64,000 bases of DNA from an uncultured Clostridia bacterium (GTDB taxonomy: Bacteria > Bacillota_A > Clostridia > TANB77 > CAG-508). The notes under the pieces were generated by a model, which was not told the origin of the DNA, made no database searches, and worked only from the letters and a program-made list of their open reading frames with translations. How positions within the stretch are numbered: position 1 is the stretch's first letter; each line of letters opens with the position of its first letter. Both the position numbers and the translations under genes were made by a program. The DNA lies in contig CANQLO010000004.1 in assembly GCA_947624715.1 (NCBI GenBank), positions 20,744-84,743 on the forward strand, read 5' to 3'. This document shows positions 9,377 through 17,951 of the stretch, piece by piece.

Positions 9377-9544
9377 TTCATTTACTTTTATTTTAATTTA
9401 CTCGTATTCTATCATATATATTTTAAAACTTAAAGAGAAAATATAAAAATTTTTGAATTTATTATATATCACTTTATTTTTAATTTCTTATTTAAAAATT
9501 TTTTTAACTTAAAAACACTATAATCTGTGTTCTACATTTAAAGC

Positions 9545-9575
9545 AAAAAAAGAGGAAACTTCACATTCCCTCTTT
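9545..9575 (-). terminator. Terminator after the LPQTG protein gene
   Basis: On the minus strand AAAGAGGGAA pairs with TTCCTCTTT and is followed by a run of seven T. It lies about 35 bases past the stop of the 9611-9970 gene. Confidence 0.8.
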
Positions 9576-9610
9576 AACTAAATACGTATTTATATTCTCA
9601 ATTCTATTTA

Positions 9611-9970
9611 TTACATATCATATTTTTTAGATTTAACATATGCAACTGAACCTATGACTACTGCAGCTAATCCTATAAATGAAATCATATATATATCATT
9701 TTCTCCAGTTTGTGGTAAATCCTTATCAGAATCTATTTCATTAATTTTTGTAATATTTGCTTGAACTGTATTGCCTACTGTGTTTCCAGTTGGTGTAATT
9801 GTTGAAGTATTACCTCCATTGTTTAAAGTATTTCCAAGTGTATTACCTACTGTATTTCCATTTGTAATACCTAAGTTTCCTAAAGCAAAAACAGAATTTG
9901 CTAAAACAAATAAACTGATTAAAATTAAAACTAAAGATACTATTACACTTTTACTTAAACTTTTCATCAT
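9611..9970 (-). CDS. Small Asn/Thr/Gly-rich LPQTG surface protein
   Basis: A 119-residue secreted protein. A signal peptide (about 1-30, SVIVSLVLILISLFVLANSVFA) is followed by a low-complexity region of repeated GNTVGNT / GNTLGNT. The C-terminus has LPQTGEND, a hydrophobic segment and a short basic tail (KSKKYD), the layout of a sortase-anchored wall protein. GAGGAG lies just upstream of the start. The mature region is only about 60 residues, too short for a known enzymatic domain. The only sortase-like protein in this window (38560-39147) lacks catalytic residues, so anchoring would need a sortase elsewhere. No specific function can be named. Confidence 0.75.
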   Translation of the reverse strand: MMKSLSKSVIVSLVLILISLFVLANSVFALGNLGITNGNTVGNTLGNTLNNGGNTSTITPTGNTVGNTVQANITKINEIDSDKDLPQTGENDIYMISFIGLAAVVIGSVAYVKSKKYDM

Positions 9971-10205
9971 AACGTTCTCCTCACTTTTTACTATTATATC
10001 ATTTTTTTATTTATAATGGTTATTATGCCTATTTTTTTGTAAAATATAGCATGAAAATAATAACAATCACATACTATAAATATTTTATACCTATTTTCTT
10101 TATAAGTCAACATTTTTTTACATATTTTTTTCTTTTTTTTAATAATTTTACTTTTTTTACATATTTTTCAATAAATTACAACATATTTTCCCATAAATTT
10201 ACTTT

Positions 10206-11294
10206 TTAAACATTAAATTTAAATTCAACTATATCTCCTTCTTGCATAACATAATCTTTTCCTTCTAATCTTACTAATCCTAATTCTTTAACCTTCTGGT
10301 AACTACCATTTTTCAATAAATCATTATATGATACAATCTCTGCTTTTATGAATCCTCTTTCAAAATCAGAGTGAATCTTTCCTGCTGCCTGTGGAGCTTT
10401 AGTACCCTTTTTTATGGTCCATGCTCTTACTTCCTTTTTTCCTGCTGTTAAAAATGACATAAGTCCTAAAAGTTCATAGCTTTTCTTTATTACTTTATCT
10501 AATCCTGATTCTTCTAGTCCAAGAGCTTCAAGCATTTCCTTTTTATCATCTCCATCAAGAGCTGATAATTCTTCTTCAATTTTTACACATAAAGTAATGG
10601 CTTCGGCATTTTCGTTTTTCGCATATTCTCTAACTTTTTTTACGTATTCATTTTCTTCTTTTCCTATATCATTTTCAGAAATATTAGCTACATATAAAAT
10701 TGGCTTTTTTGTTAAAAGAAAAGCATCTTTTATTATTTCTTCTTCTTCATCACTTAGGTTAATGCTTCTTGCTGGTTTTCCATCCTCTAATACATCTCTT
10801 ACCTTTTTGAAAATTTCTTCTTCTAATAAATATTTTTTATCACCTTTAGCAAGTTTTGCTGCTCTCTCAATTCTTTTATTAACCGTTTCTAAATCAGCTA
10901 AAACAAGTTCGAGATTTATTGTTTCTATATCTCTAATTGGATCAACGCTTCCATCAACATGTACTATATTTGAATCATCAAAACATCTTACAACTTCTAG
11001 TATAGAATCTGTTTCTCTAATATGAGATAGAAATTTATTTCCTAATCCTTCTCCTTTACTTGCTCCTTTAACTAATCCTGCTATATCGACAAATTCAATT
11101 ATTGCATGAGTTTTTTTATCTGCTTCGTACATTTTTTCTAGTACATCTAGTCTTTCATCTGGAACTGGTACAACTCCTACATTTGGCTCTATTGTGCAAA
11201 ACGGATAATTTGCACATTCCGCTCCTGCATTTGTTATACTATTAAAAAGTGTACTTTTTCCAACGTTCGGTAATCCAACTATTCCTATTTTCAT
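10206..11294 (-). CDS. ychF: Redox-regulated, ribosome-binding ATPase YchF (OLA1 family)
   Basis: An Obg-family P-loop NTPase that binds ribosomes and prefers ATP. The 362 residues match the family length. The P-loop GLPNVGKST is at 7-15, followed by NAGAECANYPFCTIEPN (switch I, diagnostic for YchF), DIAGLVKGASKGEGLGN (switch II) and the divergent NISE in place of NKxD. The C-terminal TGS domain includes SDFERGFIKAEI and GKDYVMQEGDIVEFKFN. It stands alone on the minus strand with about 230-base gaps to the next gene downstream and 150 upstream. Confidence 0.96.
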   Translation of the reverse strand: MKIGIVGLPNVGKSTLFNSITNAGAECANYPFCTIEPNVGVVPVPDERLDVLEKMYEADKKTHAIIEFVDIAGLVKGASKGEGLGNKFLSHIRETDSILEVVRCFDDSNIVHVDGSVDPIRDIETINLELVLADLETVNKRIERAAKLAKGDKKYLLEEEIFKKVRDVLEDGKPARSINLSDEEEEIIKDAFLLTKKPILYVANISENDIGKEENEYVKKVREYAKNENAEAITLCVKIEEELSALDGDDKKEMLEALGLEESGLDKVIKKSYELLGLMSFLTAGKKEVRAWTIKKGTKAPQAAGKIHSDFERGFIKAEIVSYNDLLKNGSYQKVKELGLVRLEGKDYVMQEGDIVEFKFNV

Positions 11295-11445
11295 TATTTT
11301 TTCCTCCTTGCTAATTTATTATACAATGTAAACACGATTTTTTCAATTGCTACTTTTGCATTTTTTTTATTTTATTGATTTATTCTACGACTCTTTATTT
11401 TTGTAATTTCTTTTATTTTACAACTTTTATAATTTATTTTTTTTA

Positions 11446-12381
11446 CTACAATTTTTTTAGCAAACACACGAAAAAACCTCCCATTCTCTTTGATGGATAA
11501 ATTTTAATTGCCTTTTCAACATCTTTTGACAACCCTTTATTAGACGCTTTATGTGCTTCTTTAAATTTAATATCTATATCTAATACTTGCATATTTAATT
11601 CTTTAATTGCCCAATCTATATTTTTTTCATTTTCATTATTATTTAATGTACAAGTTGAATATACTAATAATCCTCCTTTTTTTAGAGCTTTATATGCACT
11701 TGCTAATAATTCTTTTTGAAGTTTCGATAATTCATTTACTAATTTTTCAGACCAATTGGAATATGATTTTTCGTTTTCCAATAAAAATCTACCTTCTCCA
11801 CTGCATGGTGTATCTAATAGTACTTTATCAAATCTTTCTTCATTTCCAATATTTCTTCCATCTAAGTTACAGATTTCTGCAATTTTTACACCCTGAATTT
11901 CTATATTATATTTTAACCTATCACATCTAATTTTATCTATTTCATTTGCTAAAATATATCCTTCATTTTTCATGATAGCAGCTATTTGTGTAGTTTTACT
12001 ACCCGGAGCTGCAGTTAAATCTAATACACTTTCTCCACTCTTCGGATTTAATATGATTGGAGGAATCATACTAGATAAACTTTGCACATAAACTAAACCT
12101 TTATTGTAAAAATCATATTTTAGTAAATCTTTTTCTGTTTTATTTTTTATAATAAAAGCATCTTCATAAAACTCTACTTTTTCGAACTCAATGTTTAAAT
12201 CTTTAAAAATTTTTTCTATTTCTTGGTTACTAGATTTTAACGTATTTACTCTTAATGTAGTATATCTTTTTTCTAACATTCCTTCTAAAATTTTATCTGC
12301 TATTCTTTCATTAAAATCCCTATATAGATTTTGTATAAATTCAATTGGTAATTTTGTTTTTGCTGTGATAATTGAATTCAT
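11446..12381 (-). CDS. RsmB/RsmF-type RNA (cytosine-C5) methyltransferase
   Basis: A NOL1/NOP2/Sun family S-adenosylmethionine-dependent methyltransferase. LDLTAAPGSKTTQIA is the SAM-binding motif I; DTPCSGEGRF and YSTCTLNNNENE carry the two conserved cysteines, the second of which is the usual nucleophile. At 311 residues it has neither the NusB-like N-terminal domain of RsmB nor the C-terminal RNA-binding extension of RsmF/YebU, so it resembles the short Firmicute members. The target is probably rRNA but could be tRNA. The start at 12381 is an ATG. Confidence 0.88.
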   Translation of the reverse strand: MNSIITAKTKLPIEFIQNLYRDFNERIADKILEGMLEKRYTTLRVNTLKSSNQEIEKIFKDLNIEFEKVEFYEDAFIIKNKTEKDLLKYDFYNKGLVYVQSLSSMIPPIILNPKSGESVLDLTAAPGSKTTQIAAIMKNEGYILANEIDKIRCDRLKYNIEIQGVKIAEICNLDGRNIGNEERFDKVLLDTPCSGEGRFLLENEKSYSNWSEKLVNELSKLQKELLASAYKALKKGGLLVYSTCTLNNNENEKNIDWAIKELNMQVLDIDIKFKEAHKASNKGLSKDVEKAIKIYPSKRMGGFFVCLLKKL

Positions 12382-12536
12382 TTAAACTCTCCTAATTCTT
12401 TGTTTAATTTTTACTCTTTTATTTTATGTTTTTCATTTTATGATTATAGCACATAATTGTAAATATAGTCAAAATTTACTGTATTTTTCTTTTATAATCT
12501 CACCTTTTTTTATTTGTTTTCATAATATATATTAAC

Positions 12537-12554
12537 AATGGTTTTTAAACCATT
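12537..12554. promoter_or_regulatory. Perfect palindrome upstream of the 12573 gene
   Basis: AATGGTTT-TT-AAACCATT is a perfect 8-bp inverted repeat ending just before the AGAAAGGA ribosome binding site of the next gene. It could be an operator or a small 5'-leader hairpin. Confidence 0.45.
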
Positions 12555-12572
12555 TAGAAAGGAATATATAAT

Positions 12573-13127
12573 ATGGAATTAGATGAAAAAAAATTTGAAC
12601 CAACATGCCCAATAGTTGATATTGATGGTTATATAGCTAACGGAAAGCAATATGATTTAGATATTACTTTAGCACAAGATAATAGAGATGTTATCTATGG
12701 TATAGTAAGAAATTGCTTTAAGGATCCAGTTAAAGATGCTGTTGTTAAACTTGTTGAAGTAGAATACAAAATGGGTAGAAAGGAACTAAAACCAGTTTCT
12801 CACACATTTACAGATGATGATGGAGAATTTGTTTTTGGACCTCTATGTCCTGGAAAGAAATACTCAGTTCAAGTATGGGCTAATTCAGTAGATCATGTTA
12901 AAATTTGCGCAAAATGTCATCGTGAAGGAAGATGCTTACAAGGTGTTAAACTAGAGTGCAAATATAAGAATGAATATGACTTTGATGACGATTGTCCTTG
13001 TATGAAAGAAGATGATTGCAAGCATTGTGACTGTGACAAAAAAGATGAACCTAAAAAAGATTGTGATAAAAAACCTGAATGTCCTCCAAAGAAGGATGAA
13101 ATGCCTTGCGGTTGTGGAAGATTCTAA
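12573..13127 (+). CDS. Carboxypeptidase-regulatory-like domain protein with Cys-rich tail
   Basis: A 184-residue protein without signal peptide or membrane segment. Residues about 35-110 (VIYGIVRNCFKDPVKDAVV...DDDGEFVFGPLCPGKKYSVQVWA) fit a carboxypeptidase-regulatory/Cna-B-like beta-sandwich. The C-terminal 70 residues are rich in Cys, Lys and Asp (CAKCHREGRC, DDCPCMKEDDCKHCDCDKK) and end in MPCGCGRF. Such proteins in Clostridia may be spore or surface components, but that is inference. One of few plus-strand genes, it is a single transcription unit with AGAAAGGA ahead and a strong terminator behind. No specific function is known to me. Confidence 0.7.
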   Translation: MELDEKKFEPTCPIVDIDGYIANGKQYDLDITLAQDNRDVIYGIVRNCFKDPVKDAVVKLVEVEYKMGRKELKPVSHTFTDDDGEFVFGPLCPGKKYSVQVWANSVDHVKICAKCHREGRCLQGVKLECKYKNEYDFDDDCPCMKEDDCKHCDCDKKDEPKKDCDKKPECPPKKDEMPCGCGRF

Positions 13128-13198
13128 TTTATTATAACTAATTTAGTTGTTTCATTGCTTAATTTATAATACTTTAATTTAAAATTCAAGTAAAGTTA

Positions 13199-13227
13199 AA
13201 AGGCTGGAATTTCCAGCCTTTCCTTTT
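13199..13227 (+). terminator. Terminator after the Cys-rich protein gene
   Basis: AAAGGCTGG-AATT-CCAGCCTTT forms a 9-bp stem with a short loop, followed by CCTTTTT. It lies about 70 bases past the stop of the 12573 gene. Confidence 0.8.
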
Positions 13228-13318
13228 TATTATTAACTTTTAATAAAACATATCAATATTTTTATTTATTATATCTTTTGTCACCCCACCAATTTGGTAT
13301 TAGGTCTTTTTATAATTA

Positions 13319-14293
13319 TTAGTTTTGTTCAAAAATATGTTGTCCCTTTATTAAATCATAACTTATTAATTCTTGTCCATCTAAATTTTCCTTATGCATA
13401 TCTACACTAGTAATCTGACTATTTTCATAAGTTGTATAATAATATATTCCTTTATCCATATTGCAACAAGAACTGTAAATAGTTATTTCATATAAATTTT
13501 CTCCCATATATACGCAACCCCTTTGTTGGCATACTGAATTTAATATATGAAAAAATTGACTAATGCTTTCTGATTCTGAGTTACCTGAAATAGAATTCAT
13601 CTTTGTAAATGTAGCTTTTACAAATCTTGATGCAGATGATAAATCTCCTGGAAGTCCCATAGCACCCATTCCTCTGCTGTATGTTTTTAAGTTTAATTCT
13701 TTTGAAAAATTATTTACAGGTGCTTTAGTTGATAAACTCATATAATTATTTAAGTTAAACATTTGCATATCAAAAGTTGGATTATTAGTAAGTACTCCTA
13801 CTGGATTTTCATATATTTTAAGACCCTCTTTAACACTTTCTACAGTTATTGAAGATTCTTTGTCAGCAATTATCCAGTGCAAAGGTGATGCTGGTAATTC
13901 ATCACTAAAGTTTATCGATGCTATGTTTATAGTTTCTAATAATCTTTTTGCTTCTGTTATATTTGCACATTGAGCTAATATATATGGAATAAATTCAAAT
14001 GGTGCTACATTATCTTTATCCTCTTTTTCTTCCTTATAATCTGCATTTTCTGGGAAGTTTAATCCTGCCATTCCTAAGCCTTTTTCATTAATTGCATCAT
14101 AATAAAGTGGATAATTATCAGCTACATAAGCCATTCCTATCATTGCATAGTGTTCTTTTAAATTATTTACTTTTCTAAATTTTAATTCATAATTTCTAGG
14201 TGTAATAGTTACTGTTTCTTTATATGAATATTCTAAATCTAAATTTCTTCCAAAATAATGGTCCTTTGTACTATAAGTTACTGCTGTACACAT
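13319..14293 (-). CDS. bsh: Bile salt hydrolase / choloylglycine hydrolase
   Basis: An N-terminal nucleophile hydrolase that deconjugates glycine- and taurine-linked bile acids (or, in related members, penicillin V). The start MCTAV puts the catalytic Cys at position 2 after Met removal; FGRNLDLEYSY supplies the conserved Arg16 and Asp19. MNEKGLGMAGLNFP-type sequence (here INEKGLGMAGLNFP), LTNNPTF with the conserved Asn and GLPGDLSSASRF with the conserved Arg are all present. The length of 324 is typical. Its presence suggests an intestinal host. Substrate cannot be fixed from sequence alone, though the LNFP/GLPGD motifs favour bile salt hydrolase over penicillin acylase. It lies 45 bases downstream of murT. 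Confidence 0.9.
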   Translation of the reverse strand: MCTAVTYSTKDHYFGRNLDLEYSYKETVTITPRNYELKFRKVNNLKEHYAMIGMAYVADNYPLYYDAINEKGLGMAGLNFPENADYKEEKEDKDNVAPFEFIPYILAQCANITEAKRLLETINIASINFSDELPASPLHWIIADKESSITVESVKEGLKIYENPVGVLTNNPTFDMQMFNLNNYMSLSTKAPVNNFSKELNLKTYSRGMGAMGLPGDLSSASRFVKATFTKMNSISGNSESESISQFFHILNSVCQQRGCVYMGENLYEITIYSSCCNMDKGIYYYTTYENSQITSVDMHKENLDGQELISYDLIKGQHIFEQN

Positions 14294-14338
14294 AACAAAT
14301 ACCTTCTTTCTTTTTATATATTATTTTTTAATTTTTAA

Positions 14339-15643
14339 TCATTTATAATTTAATATTGCCTTTCTAGTTGGTTGAAGTGCTGTATAATTAGCAATTACAT
14401 ACTTTTTTACATTAGTTTTATATAAAGCTTTAATCGCTTCATCTAAATCTAAATAAGGTTCTATCTTTGTAGCATCAAAGCCACTTGTTTTTATTCTAAT
14501 TGCTATATCATAAGCTCTTTGTCCTGATGTTATAATTCTAGTAACATTATTTATATTAAAATTTATGTCCCATATCCAAGATACATCAAATCCATCTGCT
14601 ATATTATCATTTAAAACAAATAATAGTTCTTTTTCTTCACTGTCTTCATTTAATATTCTTAAACTTACATTTGCTCCTGTTGGATTTTTTGCAAGATTTA
14701 TTAAAGTTTTGCAACCATTTACTTCTATTTCTTCACATCTACCATTATCTAATTTAAATGTAGCTAAAGCTTCTTTAGCATCTAATTTATATAATTTTGA
14801 AAATGCTAAACTTGCTGCAAAGTTGTATATTGCATAAATACTGTTTGCAAGAGTTTTATATTTTACATCATCTGCTACAAACACTCCATCTTTAACATTT
14901 ACATTTTTTACTTCTAAAAATATTTCTTCATCCCCATAATTGCAAGTTGGACATCTAAATTTTCCAATATGTGAATATTGATAATATTCATATTCTAGTC
15001 TTGTTTTATCAAATGGGCAAAACTTTCCTTCTCCAGCTTCTTTTTCTGTTTCAGTGGCATACTCATATTTATCAACACTAAAATAGTAAACATTCTTATT
15101 ATCTGGATTTGCTCTTCCTAGTCTTGCAACATTTGGATCATCATTATTAAGGATTAAGTTTCCTTCATAAGTTTTTAAAAATTCATTTATCTTTAATATT
15201 AATGCTTCTTCTTCACCATTTCTATCTAGTTGATCTCTAAAGAAGTCGAGTACAATTAAAGTGTCTAATCTAATCTTTTTGAAAACTATTGGTACATAAC
15301 TTTCATCTACTTCTAAAGTAACAAAATCTGCTTTAATTTTTCCTGTGATAGAACTAGATTTTAATAATGTAGTAATTATTCCTGTTTCCATATTGTTTCC
15401 TTCAGTATTGCTTACAGCCTTTTTACCATTTTTCTTTACAATACATGAAATAACGTTGTTCGTGGTAGTTTTACCATTTGTTGCAGTTATAGCAATAACA
15501 GGACAATTTATTTTAAAATATTTTATTATATCAGGGTTTAATTTTTTTGCAATTTTGCCGACTACATTACCACTATTTTTTTTGAATATTCTTATTCCAA
15601 AACTTAGTATTTTACATATTACTAAAACTAATAAATTATACAA
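14339..15643 (-). CDS. murT: Lipid II isoglutaminyl synthase, MurT subunit
   Basis: The Mur-ligase-like subunit that, with GatD, amidates the D-Glu of lipid II. The 434-residue protein has TATNGKTTT as the ATP-binding loop, a zinc ribbon inserted in the Mur ligase middle domain (CPFDKTRLEY...FRCPTCNYG), and the C-terminal DUF1727 domain with NDNIADGFDVSWIWDI containing the conserved Asp. Start is a TTG eight bases after AAGGAG. GatD, almost always the next gene, is absent; bile salt hydrolase follows instead. relA lies 48 bases upstream. Confidence 0.92.
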   Translation of the reverse strand: MYNLLVLVICKILSFGIRIFKKNSGNVVGKIAKKLNPDIIKYFKINCPVIAITATNGKTTTNNVISCIVKKNGKKAVSNTEGNNMETGIITTLLKSSSITGKIKADFVTLEVDESYVPIVFKKIRLDTLIVLDFFRDQLDRNGEEEALILKINEFLKTYEGNLILNNDDPNVARLGRANPDNKNVYYFSVDKYEYATETEKEAGEGKFCPFDKTRLEYEYYQYSHIGKFRCPTCNYGDEEIFLEVKNVNVKDGVFVADDVKYKTLANSIYAIYNFAASLAFSKLYKLDAKEALATFKLDNGRCEEIEVNGCKTLINLAKNPTGANVSLRILNEDSEEKELLFVLNDNIADGFDVSWIWDINFNINNVTRIITSGQRAYDIAIRIKTSGFDATKIEPYLDLDEAIKALYKTNVKKYVIANYTALQPTRKAILNYK

Positions 15644-15690
15644 TTTCTTTCTCCTTAAAAATCTTTTATATCAACTGGATTTCAATGCAA

Positions 15691-17892
15691 TTATTTCTTA
15701 CGTCTTACTTCATATACACTGTCTACTTTTCCTAATTTTCTTACTGCCTGATTTAGGTCTTCTAAGCTCTTTACTTCTATTGTAATTTCTATATTAGCTA
15801 TTTTTTCTTTGGTAGATTTTGAATTTACAGCTACAACATTTACATTTGATGTTGCTATAACATTCATAATATCCGCCAAAAGTCCTATTCTATCATTTGC
15901 AAAAATATTTATTTCTACATTATATGAGTGTTCCTTTTCATCATCCCAGAAAACATCAATTATCCTTCCTTCATCTTCTAAAAGGTCTTTAACATTTTTG
16001 CAATCCTTTCTATGAACTGTTACTCCTCTTCCTCTTGTAATATATCCAATAATTTCATCACCTGGAACTGGTGAACAACATTTTGAAATTTTTACCAAAC
16101 AATTGTCTATACCTTTTACTATAATTCCAGTCTTAGACGTCCTTGGTCTATTCTCTTTATTTAATTCTTGTAGCTTTGCTTCTAATGTTTTGTCTTCTTC
16201 TTCATTATTAAATTTTCTGTACTCTTCTAAAGTTCTAGAAATAATTTTACTAGCTCCAATTGAGCCAAATCCAACTGCTGAATACATTTCATCTAAATTT
16301 CTAAAATTATATCTTTGAAGCATTGGACCATAATATTTTTGAATAAAGAAATCATCATGGTTCATTCCAATTCTTTTTATCTCTTTTTCAACTATTTCTT
16401 TTCCTTTTTCAATATTTTGCTGTCTTTCATTCTTTTTGAACCATTGTAATATTTTATTTTTAGCTGAAGAACTTTTTACAAATTTAAGCCAATCCCTACT
16501 TGGTCCTTTGCTATTATCATTTGTAATTATTTCTACAATATCACCATTATTTAACTTAGTTATAATTGGCATCATTTTGCTATTAATCTTGCAACCAGTC
16601 ATTCTGTTTCCAATTTCAGCGTGTATATTGTAAGCAAAATCAATTGGAGTACTTCCTTTTGGTAAAGTCTTAATCTCTCCTTTTGGTGTAAATACATATA
16701 CTTCATCCTCAAAAAGTTCTGTTTTAAGAGTTGTTAAAAACTCTTGTGGATCCTGCATATCTTTTTGCCATTCTAAGCTTTCTCTAAGCCAAGATAGTTT
16801 GTCCTCTGTTACAGTAACATTGGCTTTCTTTCCTTTTAAAAAGCTTTGCTCTTTATATGCCCAATGTGCAGCTATACCAAACTCTGCAATCCTATGCATA
16901 TTGTATGTTCTAATTTGTACTTCAAATGGTGTTCCGTTTGGTCCAATTAATGTTGTATGTAATGATTGATACATATTAGGTTTTGGAACAGATATATAAT
17001 CTTTAAATCTTCCTGGCATTGGTGTATATAATTCATGTACTACTCCAAGTGCTGCATAACAATCTTTTACTGAATTTACTAAAATTCTTAGTGCAAATAA
17101 GTCATAAATTTGATCTAGAGTTTTATTATCTCTTTGCATTTTTCTATATATTGAATAAAGGTGTTTTGCTCTTCCTGTTATTTCCGATACAATATGCTCT
17201 TTCTTTAAATGAACTTTAATTTCATCTGTTATTGCATCAATAAACTTTAGTCTTTCTTCTCTCTTTTTGTTTATTCCTTCTACAAGCTCTCTAAATTCTT
17301 CTGGATATAAATATTTAAAAGCTAAATCTTCAAGTTCCCATTTTAATGAATAAACACCTAGTCTATTTGCAAGAGGAGCATAAAGTTCTATAGTTTCTTT
17401 TGCAATAGCTATTTGTCTATCTCTTGATAAATATTTTAATGTTCTCATATTATGAAGTCTATCTGATAATTTTATTAGAATTACTCTAATATCTTTACCC
17501 ATAGCAAGAAACATTTTTCTATAATTTTCTACTTGTTCTTCTTCTCTACTTTCATAATTAATTTTTCCAAGTTTAGTAACTCCATTAACCATTTCTGCTA
17601 TTTCTTCACTAAACTCAGTTTTTATATCATCTAATGTCACATCTGTATCTTCTACTAAATCATGCATTAAAGCTGCACAAATTGTTGCATCATCTAATCC
17701 GAGAGTTGCTAATATATAGGCAACTTGAACAGGGTGAATTATATATGGTTCACCAGATTTTCTCTTTTGGTCTCCATGATGAAGAACAGCATAATTATAT
17801 GCTTTAGTAACAAGTTTTGTATCTGCCCTTTTATTATGGTTTTTAAGTTCTTGAATTATATCTTTAATTTCTTTTTCTTCTACTTTTGCCAT
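15691..17892 (-). CDS. relA: Bifunctional (p)ppGpp synthetase/hydrolase (Rel/SpoT)
   Basis: The long stringent-response enzyme, 733 residues. The hydrolase HD domain (about 30-200) has HHGDQKRKSGEPYIIHP and ALMHDLVEDT; the synthetase domain (about 230-345) has YQSLHTTLIGP; the TGS domain begins near 395 (VYVFTPKGEIKTLPKG); then the conserved-Cys/zinc-finger region (ISKCCSPVPGDEIIGYITRG) and a C-terminal ACT domain. Both catalytic domains look intact, so it should make and degrade the alarmone. It lies between recJ and murT on the same strand. Confidence 0.96.
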   Translation of the reverse strand: MAKVEEKEIKDIIQELKNHNKRADTKLVTKAYNYAVLHHGDQKRKSGEPYIIHPVQVAYILATLGLDDATICAALMHDLVEDTDVTLDDIKTEFSEEIAEMVNGVTKLGKINYESREEEQVENYRKMFLAMGKDIRVILIKLSDRLHNMRTLKYLSRDRQIAIAKETIELYAPLANRLGVYSLKWELEDLAFKYLYPEEFRELVEGINKKREERLKFIDAITDEIKVHLKKEHIVSEITGRAKHLYSIYRKMQRDNKTLDQIYDLFALRILVNSVKDCYAALGVVHELYTPMPGRFKDYISVPKPNMYQSLHTTLIGPNGTPFEVQIRTYNMHRIAEFGIAAHWAYKEQSFLKGKKANVTVTEDKLSWLRESLEWQKDMQDPQEFLTTLKTELFEDEVYVFTPKGEIKTLPKGSTPIDFAYNIHAEIGNRMTGCKINSKMMPIITKLNNGDIVEIITNDNSKGPSRDWLKFVKSSSAKNKILQWFKKNERQQNIEKGKEIVEKEIKRIGMNHDDFFIQKYYGPMLQRYNFRNLDEMYSAVGFGSIGASKIISRTLEEYRKFNNEEEDKTLEAKLQELNKENRPRTSKTGIIVKGIDNCLVKISKCCSPVPGDEIIGYITRGRGVTVHRKDCKNVKDLLEDEGRIIDVFWDDEKEHSYNVEINIFANDRIGLLADIMNVIATSNVNVVAVNSKSTKEKIANIEITIEVKSLEDLNQAVRKLGKVDSVYEVRRKK

Positions 17893-17951
17893 TTTATATT
17901 TTATGTTAATCTTAAAATTAACATTTCCTCCTTCTTATGTAAGAAAATATA

